DNA of 64,000 nucleotides from contig NC_008786.1 in NCBI RefSeq assembly GCF_000015565.1, forward strand, positions 1,240,001 through 1,304,000. The letters are read 5' to 3'. Every line of letters starts with the position of its first letter. The first letter of the stretch is position 1. A model generated the notes under the pieces. The model saw nothing but the letters and a program-made list of their open reading frames with translations, made no database searches and had not been told where the DNA came from. Source of the stretch: Verminephrobacter eiseniae EF01-2 (GTDB lineage Bacteria; Pseudomonadota; Gammaproteobacteria; Burkholderiales; Burkholderiaceae_C). Position numbers and translations under genes: made by a program. Below, one piece after another: positions 17,104-29,426 of this stretch.

Positions 17104-18102
17104 ATGCAAGCCAACCGGCACTCGCGCTCGGGCAGCGTGAACATCCAACGGCGCCGCTGGTTGCAACTGGCGGGCCTTGCCGGCATGCCGTCGTTCGCGC
17201 AGACCCCGGCTTTTCCGTCGCGCCCGATGCGCTTCATCGTGCCGTTCCCGCCGGGCAGCGGCACCGACATCACGGCACGACTTTTCGCCAAGAGCATCGG
17301 CGAACTGGCCGGCCAGCCGGTGACGGTGGAAAACAAGCCCGGCGGCAATGGTTTCATCGGCGTGCAGACAGCGCTGAGCGCGCCGCACGATGGCCACACG
17401 GTGTTCATCGGGAGCAATTCGACGCTCAGCACCAACGCCGCCATCTTCCGCAAACTGCCCTACGACCCGATGGCCGACTTCGCGCCGATCACGCTGTTCT
17501 CGCGCGGCGCCTGCCTGATCATCGTGCCGGCCCGGTCGGCCTACCGCACGCTCGGCCAACTGGTGGCCGACGCGCGCAAGCGCCCGGGCCAGCTCAACTA
17601 CGCCAGCGGCTCGATGTCGTACCTGCTCTACTCGGAGTGGTTCAACGAACTGGCGCAGATGAAGACGACCGCCATCCACTACAAGGGCGCTGGCGAGGCG
17701 GTGAATGCAGTGCTGACGGGCGAGGTCGACTTCGCGGTGGTCGACGCCTCCGGCAGCTACGAACTGGCGCGCTCGGGCCGTGTGCGCGCGCTGGCCTTCA
17801 CGGCGTCCGAGCGCTCCATCGTGCTGCCCGAGGTGCCGGCCATCGGCGAAGCCGGCTGGCCGGAGTACCTGGCGTTCAATTGGGTCGCGGCGGCCGTGTC
17901 GGCCAAGACGCCGGCGGCGGTGGTCGAGCAACTGGGCGCGCTGTTCGCGCAGGCCGGGCAGACCCGGCAGGTGCAGGCTTACTACCGCAAGCAGGGCACC
18001 GAACTGATCATGTCCTCAGCGGCCGGACTGCGCCGCTACCAGACCGACGAGATCGCGCGCTGGAAGCGGCTGATGGACATCACCGGCATCGGCTTGCAGT
18101 AG
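17104..18102 (+). CDS. Bug/TctC-family periplasmic solute-binding protein
   Basis: 332 residues from ATG 17104 (AGGAG upstream); ATG 17071, overlapping the CoA-transferase stop, is an alternative. The N-terminus has RRRWLQLAGLAGMPSFAQ, a signal with arginines before the hydrophobic core. Family marks: RPMRFIVPFPPGSGTDITAR, VENKPGGNGFIG and IHYKGAGEAVNAVLTGEVD. As the last gene of the acyl-CoA operon it probably presents the substrate acid for uptake, although no permease is linked. A stem-loop and T-run follow the stop. Confidence 0.92.
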   Translation: MQANRHSRSGSVNIQRRRWLQLAGLAGMPSFAQTPAFPSRPMRFIVPFPPGSGTDITARLFAKSIGELAGQPVTVENKPGGNGFIGVQTALSAPHDGHTVFIGSNSTLSTNAAIFRKLPYDPMADFAPITLFSRGACLIIVPARSAYRTLGQLVADARKRPGQLNYASGSMSYLLYSEWFNELAQMKTTAIHYKGAGEAVNAVLTGEVDFAVVDASGSYELARSGRVRALAFTASERSIVLPEVPAIGEAGWPEYLAFNWVAAAVSAKTPAAVVEQLGALFAQAGQTRQVQAYYRKQGTELIMSSAAGLRRYQTDEIARWKRLMDITGIGLQ

Positions 18103-18116
18103 GAGATTGGCTGGTG

Positions 18117-18147
18117 CCGTGCAGCAGATGCATGGAAAGATTTTTTT
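18117..18147 (+). terminator. Probable terminator of the acyl-CoA operon
   Basis: Seven-base-pair stem CCGTGCA / TGCATGG (one G-T pair) with a 5-base loop, followed by AAAGATTTTTTT. It begins 15 bases after the Bug gene stop. The stem is short, but the seven-T tail is rare in this GC-rich sequence. Confidence 0.5.
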
Positions 18148-18319
18148 GGGCTGAGGCACACCATTGTCGGCGTTGACGGCTTACACTGCACGCCTCGCAT
18201 AGAGAAACGGCTGCCCCACGGGTGACATGTAACAGAAGGCTTGACCTTCGACCTGTTCGGCGGCCAATTTTTTTGTCTGCATGACCGTCAGTTTCGCTAT
18301 TTTGATCGATGGCGGTTTT

Positions 18320-19013
18320 GCCAAGCGCAGACTTATCGGGGGACTCCATCGGCTCCAGGCAGATGCCATCGCCCGGCTGCCAGAGCCAGCCTTCGGCCTC
18401 TGCGCCACGCCCCCGATCTCGCGCCGGATCGGCCTTCAGGCCATGGCCTGCATACACTTGCACGCCGGGCGCGGTGCTCCACAACTGCATCGAGCGGCCG
18501 CTGATCGGCTTGATCAACAGCGCTGCCAGGCGCAAGCCGGGTGGACGGGCGGAGCGGGCAAGCCGGGCAGGGCCGGCGGAGCGGCAGATGAGGGCGCCGA
18601 CGGTGCGGTTTCGTCGAGCACCAGGTAATGGTCCAGCCCGCCTGCCATGCGCCATCGATCGAAGGGCTGGGCCACTGCGTCGCCCACCCGGCGGGGTTGC
18701 CGCCAGTCCAACGGCGTGCCTTGCACATTGGCCAGCACGCCGCTGGCGGCAGATGTCGGCTGCCAGCGGCAGATAGCGGCTGGCAGGCAGTTGCAGGAAA
18801 TGGCCATGGTTGCTGCCCGCGCCGGCCAGATTGCAAAACGCATGACCGGTGATGTTGACCACGGTGGGCGCGTCCAAGGCGTGGGCGCTCCAGGCCATGT
18901 GCAGGGCGTTGTCGGCGCTCAGTTGCAGGTGCAGTTGCAGATGCACCTGGCCGGGAACGCCGTCGTCTTCGGTGCGAAAGCGGTGGCCGTTCGCGAACGA
19001 TTGGGAGATGGCA
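18320..19013 (-). pseudogene. galM: Decayed aldose 1-epimerase (galM) gene
   Basis: Three collinear minus-strand segments match galactose mutarotase but lie in different frames. ~19013-18785 gives DDGVPGQVHLQLHLQL, ALDAPTVVNITGHAFCNLAG and LPASRYLPL. ~18760-18610 gives NVQGTPLDWRQP and GGLDHYLVLDE. ~18510-18325 gives SGRSMQLWSTAPGVQVYAGH and GICLEPMESPD. The N-terminal ~110 residues are absent and at least two frameshifts separate the parts. It directly follows galactarate dehydratase, so a sugar/sugar-acid operon has lost its mutarotase. Bases 18103-18319 hold no gene. Confidence 0.8.
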
Positions 19014-20624
19014 TCAGGTGACCGGCGCCGGGTTGAACAGCACCAGCGCGTTGTGCAGCTTCCACCGCTCGGCCCAGGTCTTCTTGCGGCCACTGGCCAC
19101 GTCGAGCAGCAGGTGGAACAACTCCCAGCCCAGGGTCTCGATGCTGGCCTGGCCGTCAGCGATCTTGCCGGCGTTCAGGTCCATCAGATCATGCCAACGG
19201 CGGGCCAGGTCGGAGCGCGTGGCCACTTTGACCACCGGGCATTCGGCCAGGCCATAGGGGGTGCCCCGGCCGGTGGTAAAGACATGCAGGTTCATGCCCG
19301 CAGCCAGTTGCAGCGTGCCGCAGATGAAGTCGCTGGCGGGCGTGGCCGCATAGACCAGGCCGCGCTGGTTCGGGCGCAACTTTTCGCCTGGGGCCAGCAC
19401 ATGCGAGATCGGGGCGGTGCCGCTCTTGATGATCGAGCCCATGGCCTTTTCGACAATGTTGGACAGGCCGCCGGCCTGGTTGCCCGGCGTGGTGTTGGCC
19501 GCGCGGTCGACATGGCCGCGCTCCAGATAGCGGTCGTACCAGCCGAGCTCGCGCACGATGGCCTCGGCCACCGCCGGCGTGGCGGCGCGGCGGGTGAGTT
19601 GCTCGACGGCATCGCGCACCTCGGTGTTTTCGCTGAACATCACCGTGGCCCCGGCACGCACCAGCAGGTCGCTGCAAAAGCCCACGGCGGGGTTGGCGGT
19701 GACGCCCGAGAATGCGTCGCTGCCGCCGCACTGCACCCCCAGCACCAGTTCGCTGGCGGGCAGGGTCTGGCGGCGGCGGGCGTTCAGGCGTTCCAGATGC
19801 GGGCGGGCGCTGTGCACGATGTGCTCGATCATGGCCACCAGGCCCGGATGGGCATCGGATTGCAGGCAGATGGTCTCGGGGCCCAGGGCCGGGTCACGCC
19901 CATCGGTGATCGGAAAACTGCCTGGGGGCAGCAAACGCTCGGGCTGCAACTTCTCGCACCCCAGGCTGACCACCATCACCTCGCCGCCAAAGTTCGGGTT
20001 CAGGCTGATGTTGCGCAGCGTGCGGATGGGGATGATGGCCTCGGGCGCGTCGATGGCCACCCCGCAGCCATGGCTGTGCTCCAGGCCGATCACATCGTCC
20101 ACATGGGGGTACAGGGGCAGCAGTTCGGTCTGTATGCGGCGCACCGCCAGGGCCACCACACCGGCCACGCATTGCACGGTGGTGGTGATGGCCAGGATGT
20201 TGCGCGTGCCGACCGAGCCGTCGGCGTTGCGGTAGCCCTCGAAGGTGTAGCCGGTCAGGGGCTCGGGCGGCGGCGCGTGCCCCGTGGCCAGCGGCAGGTC
20301 TTGCAGCGCGCGGGCCAAGGGCATTCGCAGCCGGCGCTCGTGCACCCAACTGCCGGCGGCAATGGGCGCGAGTGCGTAGCCGATGGTGACGCCGTAGCGG
20401 CGCACTGCGGCCCCTTCGGCAATGTCTTGCAGCGCCAGTTTGTGCCCCTGGGGCAATGGCTCGCGCAAGGTGATGCCGGCACCCGCAACACCTTCGGGCA
20501 GCACCGTGCCTGCGGGCAGACCGCCATCGTTGGCCACGATGGCGACGTTGTCGTTGGCATGCATGCGGATGGTCAGGGCGGGCATCGGTGCAGGTCTTTC
20601 GCGTGGGTCGGGCTGGTCGCTCAC
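19014..20624 (-). CDS. garD: Galactarate dehydratase (UxaA/GarD family)
   Basis: 536 residues if started at GTG 20624 (AAGG upstream); an ATG at 20585 would give 523. It aligns over its length with GarD: an N-terminal SAF-like domain ([16 protein letters not shown]), [67 protein letters not shown] and the C-terminal [13 protein letters not shown]. GarD dehydrates meso-galactarate to 5-keto-4-deoxy-glucarate. Altronate dehydratases are related, but the full-length fit favours galactarate. It stands alone apart from the galM relic. Confidence 0.88.
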   Translation of the reverse strand: MSDQPDPRERPAPMPALTIRMHANDNVAIVANDGGLPAGTVLPEGVAGAGITLREPLPQGHKLALQDIAEGAAVRRYGVTIGYALAPIAAGSWVHERRLRMPLARALQDLPLATGHAPPPEPLTGYTFEGYRNADGSVGTRNILAITTTVQCVAGVVALAVRRIQTELLPLYPHVDDVIGLEHSHGCGVAIDAPEAIIPIRTLRNISLNPNFGGEVMVVSLGCEKLQPERLLPPGSFPITDGRDPALGPETICLQSDAHPGLVAMIEHIVHSARPHLERLNARRRQTLPASELVLGVQCGGSDAFSGVTANPAVGFCSDLLVRAGATVMFSENTEVRDAVEQLTRRAATPAVAEAIVRELGWYDRYLERGHVDRAANTTPGNQAGGLSNIVEKAMGSIIKSGTAPISHVLAPGEKLRPNQRGLVYAATPASDFICGTLQLAAGMNLHVFTTGRGTPYGLAECPVVKVATRSDLARRWHDLMDLNAGKIADGQASIETLGWELFHLLLDVASGRKKTWAERWKLHNALVLFNPAPVT

Positions 20625-20661
20625 TGGAGTTGCCTTTGCCTTCGGCTACGGTGGGCGCGGC
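20624..20661 (+). repeat. Single diverged unit of the fliP-type minisatellite
   Basis: CACTGGAGT...CCTTTGCCTTCGGCTACGGT aligns with the fliP 60-bp unit with one inserted base and about three substitutions over ~31 bp. It lies at the translation start of galactarate dehydratase, on the opposite strand. One short match could be chance, but it includes the 15-base core GCCTTCGGCTACGGT. Confidence 0.4.
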
Positions 20662-20703
20662 GCGGTGGGCGCAGTTTCTCATGACGCCGCGCGTCGTCCA
20701 CGA

Positions 20704-20830
20704 CCGATGAATCCAGACCATCGTACCCTTCGGGCCGGGTGGCTCGGGCGAGGTCGCTGGCCGTCACCCGCAGACGGCAGCGCGCAAATGGGTCGCAGAA
20801 ACCAGTCGCCCGATACTCGGCAAGGGGCAG
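20704..20830 (+). pseudogene. Probable Bug/TctC gene relic
   Basis: One plus-strand frame reads IVPFGPGGSGEVAGR, the conserved N-terminal motif of Bug receptors, but the following residues do not continue the family. No signal peptide, VENRPG motif or C-terminal domain is present before the next gene at 21034. The rest of 20662-21033 contains nothing I recognise. Confidence 0.4.
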
Positions 20831-21033
20831 AACATGGACGCGCCGGCGCGCTTTCACTTTCAGCGAGCGGCGTGGCAAGCTACCCGCGCTGCACCGTTGC
20901 CGGGCCGGCACACCGCTCAGACCCTGCGCGGGCAGGGTTGCAGCGCTGCCGCGATCGCGATCTGCAAGCGCGCCCGGGTCGTGCAGACTGGCTGCCCGAG
21001 GGCGCGCGAACGTCATTTCAGAAGGAATCGTCC

Positions 21034-21846
21034 ATGTCCGCAGTCAGGTACCAAGTCCACGCAGCAGTGGCCGAGATCACGCTGGAACACCCGCCGGTGA
21101 ACGCATTGACCGAAGAGATGGTGGGCCAATTGCTCGATGCCTTGCAGCGCGCCGCAGCCGACGCCGGCGTGCGTGCCGTGGTCCTTGCCAGTGCCGTGCC
21201 GCGCCGCTTTTGTGCCGGGCTCGATCTTCAGGCGCTGAACGCAGCGCCGCCGGAAAAAATCCATGCGCTGCTGGACAAACTCTACACCGCGCTGTGCGAT
21301 GCGCAGTTCAGGCTTGGAAAGCCCAGCATTGCCGCAGTGGCCGGAGCGGCCCGCGGCGGCGGGATGACGCTGGCCATCTCCTGCGACATGCTCGTTGCCG
21401 GTCGCTCGGCCACGTTCGGCTATCCGGAGATCGATGTCGGCTTGCTCCCCGCAATCCACTTCACCCACCTGCCGCGCATCGTTGGTCGCCACCGGGCTTT
21501 CGATCTTTTGTTCACTGGCCGGAGCTTCGGCGCCGCCGAGGCCATGGGCCTTGGAATCGTCAGCCGCGTGGTCGATGACGATCTGGTGCTGCAGGAGGCC
21601 CGCTCCATTGCGCAACGGCTGGCCGGCAAGGCGCCGAGTGCCATGAGGATCGGGCGCATGGCATTCCTGCGCGCCATCGACAACGACACCCGTCGCGGTG
21701 TCGCCGCAGCCGTGGAAACTTTCTGCGCGATCGCCACCTCCGGGGACGGGCGCGAAGGGGTCGCTGCGTTCTGCGAAAAGCGCCAGCCAGTCTGGCCGCA
21801 ACCGCAGTCGATATCGGATCCACCAGAAACCAGGGCCGACGCATGA
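21034..21846 (+). CDS. Enoyl-CoA hydratase/isomerase family protein
   Basis: 270 residues from the ATG at 21034, preceded by AGAAGGAA; an open frame extends upstream but without a start signal. Crotonase marks: HPPVNALTEEM, PRRFCAGLDLQAL (oxyanion hole) and AGAARGGGMTLAISCDMLV. The catalytic region reads FGYPEIDVGLLPAIHFTHLP. It belongs to a subgroup found beside Bug receptors and CoA-dependent catabolic genes. Its last four bases are ATGA, shared with the start of the next gene, so the two are co-translated. Confidence 0.88.
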   Translation: MSAVRYQVHAAVAEITLEHPPVNALTEEMVGQLLDALQRAAADAGVRAVVLASAVPRRFCAGLDLQALNAAPPEKIHALLDKLYTALCDAQFRLGKPSIAAVAGAARGGGMTLAISCDMLVAGRSATFGYPEIDVGLLPAIHFTHLPRIVGRHRAFDLLFTGRSFGAAEAMGLGIVSRVVDDDLVLQEARSIAQRLAGKAPSAMRIGRMAFLRAIDNDTRRGVAAAVETFCAIATSGDGREGVAAFCEKRQPVWPQPQSISDPPETRADA

Positions 21847-22811
21847 ACAGAAGAACCCTCATGGCGCTGGGCCTGACCTGCGGCGCAACTGTGCTGCCAG
21901 CCTACGCACGGGGCTACCCGGACCGGCCCGTGAAGCTCATCGTCCCCTACGCGCCAGGCGGCACGACAGACCTGCTGGCCCGCATCGTCGCCACCCGGCT
22001 GGGGGCCATTTCGAAACAGCCGTTCGTCGTGGAGAATCGGCCCGGCGCCGGTGGGGCGGTGGGCTCTGCATACGCAGCCAGGCAGCCGGCTGATGGCTAC
22101 ACACTGGTGATGGTGGTGGAAAGCTCTCATGCGGTGAACCCGAACGTCTACGCCAAGATGGCTTACGACCCCGTCGAGGACTTCGCGCCGATCAGCAATA
22201 TTGCCGATGTGCCCAACGTGCTCGTCATCAACCCGGGTTTTCCAGCCACGGATCTGCAGGGACTGGTGCAAGCACTCAAAGCCCATCCCGGCAGGTATGC
22301 CTTCGGATCCTCCGGCAACGGCGGGCTTAGCCACATCAATGGCGAGCTGTTCGAGCATCTGACGGGCACGCAAATGCTGCATGTGCCTTACAAAGGACTG
22401 GGGCCGGCGCTGGCAGATTTGATCGCGGGGCAGGTCAGCCTGGTGTTCGACAACATTCCATCGTCCGCCGGTCTCATACAGTCGGGGCAGATCCGACCCT
22501 TGGCGGTAGCGGCCAGGCAGCGGCTCAAACTGCTGGCGCAGGTGCCGACCTATGCGCAAGCCGGACTGCCGGCAATGAACAACCCCTCGTGGTTCGGCCT
22601 GGGGGCGCCCGCAGGCACGGCGCCCAGGATTCTCGATCGGCTCAATGCCACAGTGCGCCAGGCGCTCACCGATCCCGAAGTGATCGCCGCCATCGAGAAA
22701 CTGGGGGCGATTCCTGCTCCGATGTCCCGAACCGACTTCGGCAAACTCGTCGCCAGCCAGAACGAGCGCTGGAGAAAAATCATCGAGGACATCGGTTTTG
22801 AAAAACTCTGA
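21843..22811 (+). CDS. Bug/TctC-family periplasmic solute-binding protein
   Basis: 322 residues with a signal (RRTLMALGLTCGATVLPAYA) and the family motifs RPVKLIVPYAPGGTTDLLAR, VVENRPGAGGAVGS, and MLHVPYKGLGPALADLIAGQ. It is coupled to the upstream enoyl-CoA hydratase by ATGA overlap, so the ligand is probably an acid processed by that enzyme. No transport membrane subunits are present nearby. Confidence 0.93.
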   Translation: MNRRTLMALGLTCGATVLPAYARGYPDRPVKLIVPYAPGGTTDLLARIVATRLGAISKQPFVVENRPGAGGAVGSAYAARQPADGYTLVMVVESSHAVNPNVYAKMAYDPVEDFAPISNIADVPNVLVINPGFPATDLQGLVQALKAHPGRYAFGSSGNGGLSHINGELFEHLTGTQMLHVPYKGLGPALADLIAGQVSLVFDNIPSSAGLIQSGQIRPLAVAARQRLKLLAQVPTYAQAGLPAMNNPSWFGLGAPAGTAPRILDRLNATVRQALTDPEVIAAIEKLGAIPAPMSRTDFGKLVASQNERWRKIIEDIGFEKL

Positions 22812-22837
22812 CGTTTCTTTTCTCAAGGGGCAGCATG

Positions 22838-23045
22838 TCAGGTGGCGATGTCGAATGATTTTGCCGCGCTCGGGGGCGTTTCGAGATCGCGCAACGCTAC
22901 GACAGGATGGTCTTCGAGGGCATCGATGCTGTCGAAGACGCGCTTGCGGAAATGCTTTTTTCGCAGCCCATCCCAGAGGTGCTCCAGCGGATTGAGTTCA
23001 GGTGAATGCGGTGGCAGGAACGACAGCCGCTGCGTGATGCAAACT
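22838..23045 (-). pseudogene. IS630-family transposase C-terminal fragment
   Basis: The minus strand reads LSFLPPHSPELNPLEHLWDG, then RKKHFRKRVFDSIDALEDH, which is the C-terminal end of the IS630 DDE domain with its final Glu context (PELNPLEHLW). Only ~65 residues remain; the upstream catalytic Asp residues are gone and no inverted repeats are evident. It marks an old insertion between the Bug gene and the ABC exporter. Confidence 0.8.
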
Positions 23046-23108
23046 GCGTGGTGCAAGGCTACGCCGCACAGCCGCACAAGCAGCACGCCTGCGCAACGCT
23101 GCGGGCAA

Positions 23109-23951
23109 CTACCGCTGAAAGCGCTTGCGCGTCAGTGCCAACGCCAGCCAGAACGCCGCCACGGTGTAGACCAGCAGCACCAGCGCATGGCGCGCCGCGT
23201 CCTGCGGCCATTGGTCCATGAACAAGGGGCGCACCAGCGCCACGGCATTGGACAGCGGCAGCCAACTGGCGGCCGCTTGCAGCATCCGGGGCAGTTGTTC
23301 CAGCGGGAAAAACACGCCGCTCAGGAACATCATCGGGGTGAGAAACAGCGTGAAGTAGTAGGTGAAAAAATCGTAGCCCTTGGCCAGCGCGTTGAACACC
23401 AGTGCGATGCAACTGAAGGTGATGCCCACGCCCAACAGGATGGGCCATGCCAGCAACAGCTTCGGTGAATGGCTGATCTGCAACGCCAGCATCACGCCAA
23501 GAATGGCGGTGACGGTAAACAGCGACTTGAAGGCGGCCCACAACATCTCGGCCAGCACGATGTCGTCCAGCCCCACGGGGGCGTTCAGGATGCTGTCCCA
23601 GGTCTTTTGCACATGCATGCGCGAGAACGCGGAGTACAGCGCCTCGAACGACGCCGCCTGCATCGCGCTCATGCAGATGGCGCCGCTGGCCAGGAACAGG
23701 ATGTAGGGCACCTGCTGCGCGCCTTGCGCACCGACCACATTGACGTGCCCGACCAATGCCCCCATGCCGTAGCCAAAGGCCACCAACCACATCAGCGGCT
23801 CGGCGATGTTGCCCACCAGACTGGGAATGGCCAGTTTGCGCCAGACCAGCAGGTTGCGCTGAAACACTGGCCAAAAGCGCAGCGACAGGATGGGTGCGCG
23901 CCAGATGCCTGGTTGCAGCGTGGGTTTTGCAGGGGTGCTCAGGGTGGTCAT
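23109..23951 (-). CDS. ABC-2 type exporter permease, NodJ-like
   Basis: 280 residues with about six transmembrane helices. Landmarks include IAEPLMWLVAFGYGMG, SGAICMSAMQAASFEALY, and LTPMMFLSGVFFPLEQLP, all of the NodJ/ABC-2 permease family. The gene follows its ATPase after 34 bases. NodJ itself exports lipochitin oligosaccharides in rhizobia, but this pair is widespread in Betaproteobacteria without nod genes, so the substrate is unknown. Confidence 0.9.
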   Translation of the reverse strand: MTTLSTPAKPTLQPGIWRAPILSLRFWPVFQRNLLVWRKLAIPSLVGNIAEPLMWLVAFGYGMGALVGHVNVVGAQGAQQVPYILFLASGAICMSAMQAASFEALYSAFSRMHVQKTWDSILNAPVGLDDIVLAEMLWAAFKSLFTVTAILGVMLALQISHSPKLLLAWPILLGVGITFSCIALVFNALAKGYDFFTYYFTLFLTPMMFLSGVFFPLEQLPRMLQAAASWLPLSNAVALVRPLFMDQWPQDAARHALVLLVYTVAAFWLALALTRKRFQR

Positions 23952-23985
23952 GGCGTCATCCCGGGAAATGGGGGAAAACGATGGT

Positions 23986-24924
23986 TCATGCGTCCTCCCG
24001 GATTTGGCGTCCTGTCAGTTTGAGGAAAAGGTCCTCCAGATTGGCGGGCCGATGCAGGGTGTGCAGGTGGGGCTGCTCACCCAGCGCGTGCAGCAGCGCG
24101 GCGGCATGGTCGGTGTAGAAAAACACCGTCTCGCCGCTTACCTCCACGCGCGAGGCCAGGGCGCGCAAGGGGCCATCCGGCAGCGCCAGCGCGCCTATGC
24201 CATACACCTCCACCACTTCAGGCTCCAGATGCCGGGCGATCAGGTCGCGCGGCTTGCCTTCGGCGATTTTCTTGCCGTGGTCCAGCACCAGCAGGCGCGT
24301 ACACAGGCGCTCGGCCTCGTCCATGAAGTGGGTGGTCAGCAAAATCGATTTGCCCTGCTGCAACAGCAATTGCAAACGCTCCCACATCAGGTGGCGGGCC
24401 TGCGGGTCCAGACCGGTGGTGGGTTCGTCCAGCAGCAACAGTTGGGGATCGTTGACCAATGCGCGTGCCAGCGAGAGCCGCCGCTTCATGCCGCCCGACA
24501 ATTCGCCCGGGCGGACATCGGCTTTGTGCGACAGCGAGGCAAACTCCAGCAGCGATGGAATGCGCGCCTCGATCTGCGCGTCCCGCATGCCAAAGTAGCG
24601 GCCATACACCAGCAGGTTCTCGGCGCAACTGAAGTCCGGGTCCAGCGTGTCCATCTGGCTCACCACGCCCCACCGGGCCTTGATGGCCAAGGCATCGCGC
24701 GGCATCTGCAGGTCCATGGCGTGGATGCTGCCGCCGTCCGGCGCGGCAAGCCCCAGGCACATGCGGATGGTGGTGGTTTTGCCGGCGCCGTTGGGGCCTA
24801 TGACACCCAGGCATTCGCCCGGCGCGATGTCAAAAGACAAGTCCTTGACGACATCGGCATTGGCGTAACGCTTGGACAGGTCCCGGACCTGCAACAGGGG
24901 GGAAAGAGAGGGCGTCACAGGCAT
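23986..24924 (-). CDS. ABC exporter ATPase, NodI-like
   Basis: 312 residues from MPVTPSLSPLLQVRDLSKRY at 24924; upstream in-frame ATGs (24951, 25134) add unconserved sequence. Walker A GPNGAGKTTTIRM, Q-loop in VVSQMDTLDPD, signature LSGGMKRRLSLARAL, Walker B LLLDEPTTGLD and switch His in LLTTHFMDEAE are all present. The C-terminal ~80 residues are typical of NodI/CcmA-type exporters. It pairs with the downstream NodJ-like permease. Confidence 0.92.
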   Translation of the reverse strand: MPVTPSLSPLLQVRDLSKRYANADVVKDLSFDIAPGECLGVIGPNGAGKTTTIRMCLGLAAPDGGSIHAMDLQMPRDALAIKARWGVVSQMDTLDPDFSCAENLLVYGRYFGMRDAQIEARIPSLLEFASLSHKADVRPGELSGGMKRRLSLARALVNDPQLLLLDEPTTGLDPQARHLMWERLQLLLQQGKSILLTTHFMDEAERLCTRLLVLDHGKKIAEGKPRDLIARHLEPEVVEVYGIGALALPDGPLRALASRVEVSGETVFFYTDHAAALLHALGEQPHLHTLHRPANLEDLFLKLTGRQIREDA

Positions 24925-25102
24925 GTTGCATTGTCGCGCAGTGGCGGGCATCGGAAAACGGGGCGTCGCCGCCACAGGTATTGCTGCAAAGACTGCGCGC
25001 GGCCCACAAGGCCGGGTGGAACTGGTCGTCGACAAAACCCGCACGCCGGTACCGGCGCAGCGCGCCGGCATTGCCTTGCAGCACTTGCCCCGGATGGCTG
25101 GC

Positions 25103-25537
25103 TCATCGGCCAAGCGCCCCGGGCTGCGGATCATGGCGCAGCGTTTGCCACAGCACGGCCAGCGCGCAGCACCATTGCAGCGCGTACATCGCCGTGCCCA
25201 GGCTGTGCCACAGGCGCAGGTCTTGCCGGGCCATGATGCGTGGCGCTACGCCGAACTGGCTCAGCAATGCCAGCAGCATGCCGCTCAGGATGAACACCAT
25301 GGCTGCGTTGGCCCACGGGGGCTGTTGCGGCGCATGTCGGGGTCTGGATGCCAGCAGCAGCACCAGGCCGCAGGCCAGCGCCACCCAAGTCTGCGCAGCA
25401 AACAGCCGGGCCGCCATTTGGCCGGCCAGCGCTGGCGACGGCAACTGGGCAAACAGCAGCGGCACCACCACAGGGCCGATGGTGCTCAGGCTGCCCCACC
25501 ACAGGGCTGCCACCAGGGCGGGAAGGCGTTCGAGCAT
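25103..25537 (-). CDS. DUF4149 family membrane protein
   Basis: 144 residues, four predicted transmembrane helices (~5-27, ~43-62, ~76-97, ~115-135). The N-terminal LPALVAALWWGSLSTIGPVVVPLLF and LLSQFGVAPRI segments match DUF4149, a small family commonly downstream of greA in Comamonadaceae. It starts 28 bases after the greA stop and is probably co-transcribed. Function is unknown. Confidence 0.82.
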   Translation of the reverse strand: MLERLPALVAALWWGSLSTIGPVVVPLLFAQLPSPALAGQMAARLFAAQTWVALACGLVLLLASRPRHAPQQPPWANAAMVFILSGMLLALLSQFGVAPRIMARQDLRLWHSLGTAMYALQWCCALAVLWQTLRHDPQPGALGR

Positions 25538-25565
25538 GTCTCCGGGCCGTCGCGTTGCCTGCTGC

Positions 25566-26042
25566 TCACCGGTAGCTGACCGCCACCACTTCGTAGCGCC
25601 GGATGCCGCTGGGCGCTTGCACTTCGGCGGTGTCGCCTTCTTCCTTGCCGATCAGTGCGCGCGCGATGGGGCTGGAGATGTTGATCAGGCCCTGCTTGAG
25701 GTCGGCCTCGTCCTCGCCCACGATCTGGTAGGTCACCGTGTCGCCGGATTCTTCGTCTTCGAGTTGCACCGTGGCGCCAAAGACCACCTTGCCGCCGCCG
25801 TCGACTTCGCCCGGATCGATCACTTGCGCCACGGAGAGTTTTCCCTCGATCTCCTGGATGCGCCCTTCGACGAAGCCTTGGCGGTCTTTGGCCGCGTCGT
25901 AGTCGGCGTTTTCACTCAGGTCGCCTTGTGCGCGCGCTTCGGCGATCGCCGTGATCACGGACGGGCGCTCCACGGTCTTGAGGTGGTGCAGCTCTTGCTT
26001 GAGTTTCTCGGCGCCGCGCTTGGTAATCGGGATGGTGGTCAT
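25566..26042 (-). CDS. greA: Transcription elongation factor GreA
   Basis: 158 residues from [18 protein letters not shown]. The N-terminal coiled coil carries the acidic tip [20 protein letters not shown] that enters the RNA polymerase secondary channel and promotes cleavage of backtracked RNA. The C-terminal FKBP-like domain ends with [19 protein letters not shown]. Length is canonical. It is separated from carB by 117 bases that contain a terminator. Confidence 0.97.
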   Translation of the reverse strand: MTTIPITKRGAEKLKQELHHLKTVERPSVITAIAEARAQGDLSENADYDAAKDRQGFVEGRIQEIEGKLSVAQVIDPGEVDGGGKVVFGATVQLEDEESGDTVTYQIVGEDEADLKQGLINISSPIARALIGKEEGDTAEVQAPSGIRRYEVVAVSYR

Positions 26043-26101
26043 TCTTGTCAATCTCCATGGGTCAAGACAACAGCAGTGCCAAGACGTTTGCATCCGCGGG
26101 A

Positions 26102-26140
26102 TGCAAAAAGCAAACCGCCGCACGGTTGCCGCGCGGCGGT
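26102..26140 (-). terminator. Rho-independent terminator after carB
   Basis: On the minus strand a strong GC stem, ACCGCCGCGCGG pairing with CCGTGCGGCGGT-type sequence around a short loop, is followed by TTTGCTTTTTGC. It begins about 20 bases past the carB stop and precedes greA, so it separates the car genes from the greA-DUF4149 unit. Confidence 0.75.
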
Positions 26141-26159
26141 ATTCGGGGTCAGGCGCAGA

Positions 26160-29425
<3,266 letters not shown>

Positions 29426-29426
<1 letters not shown>

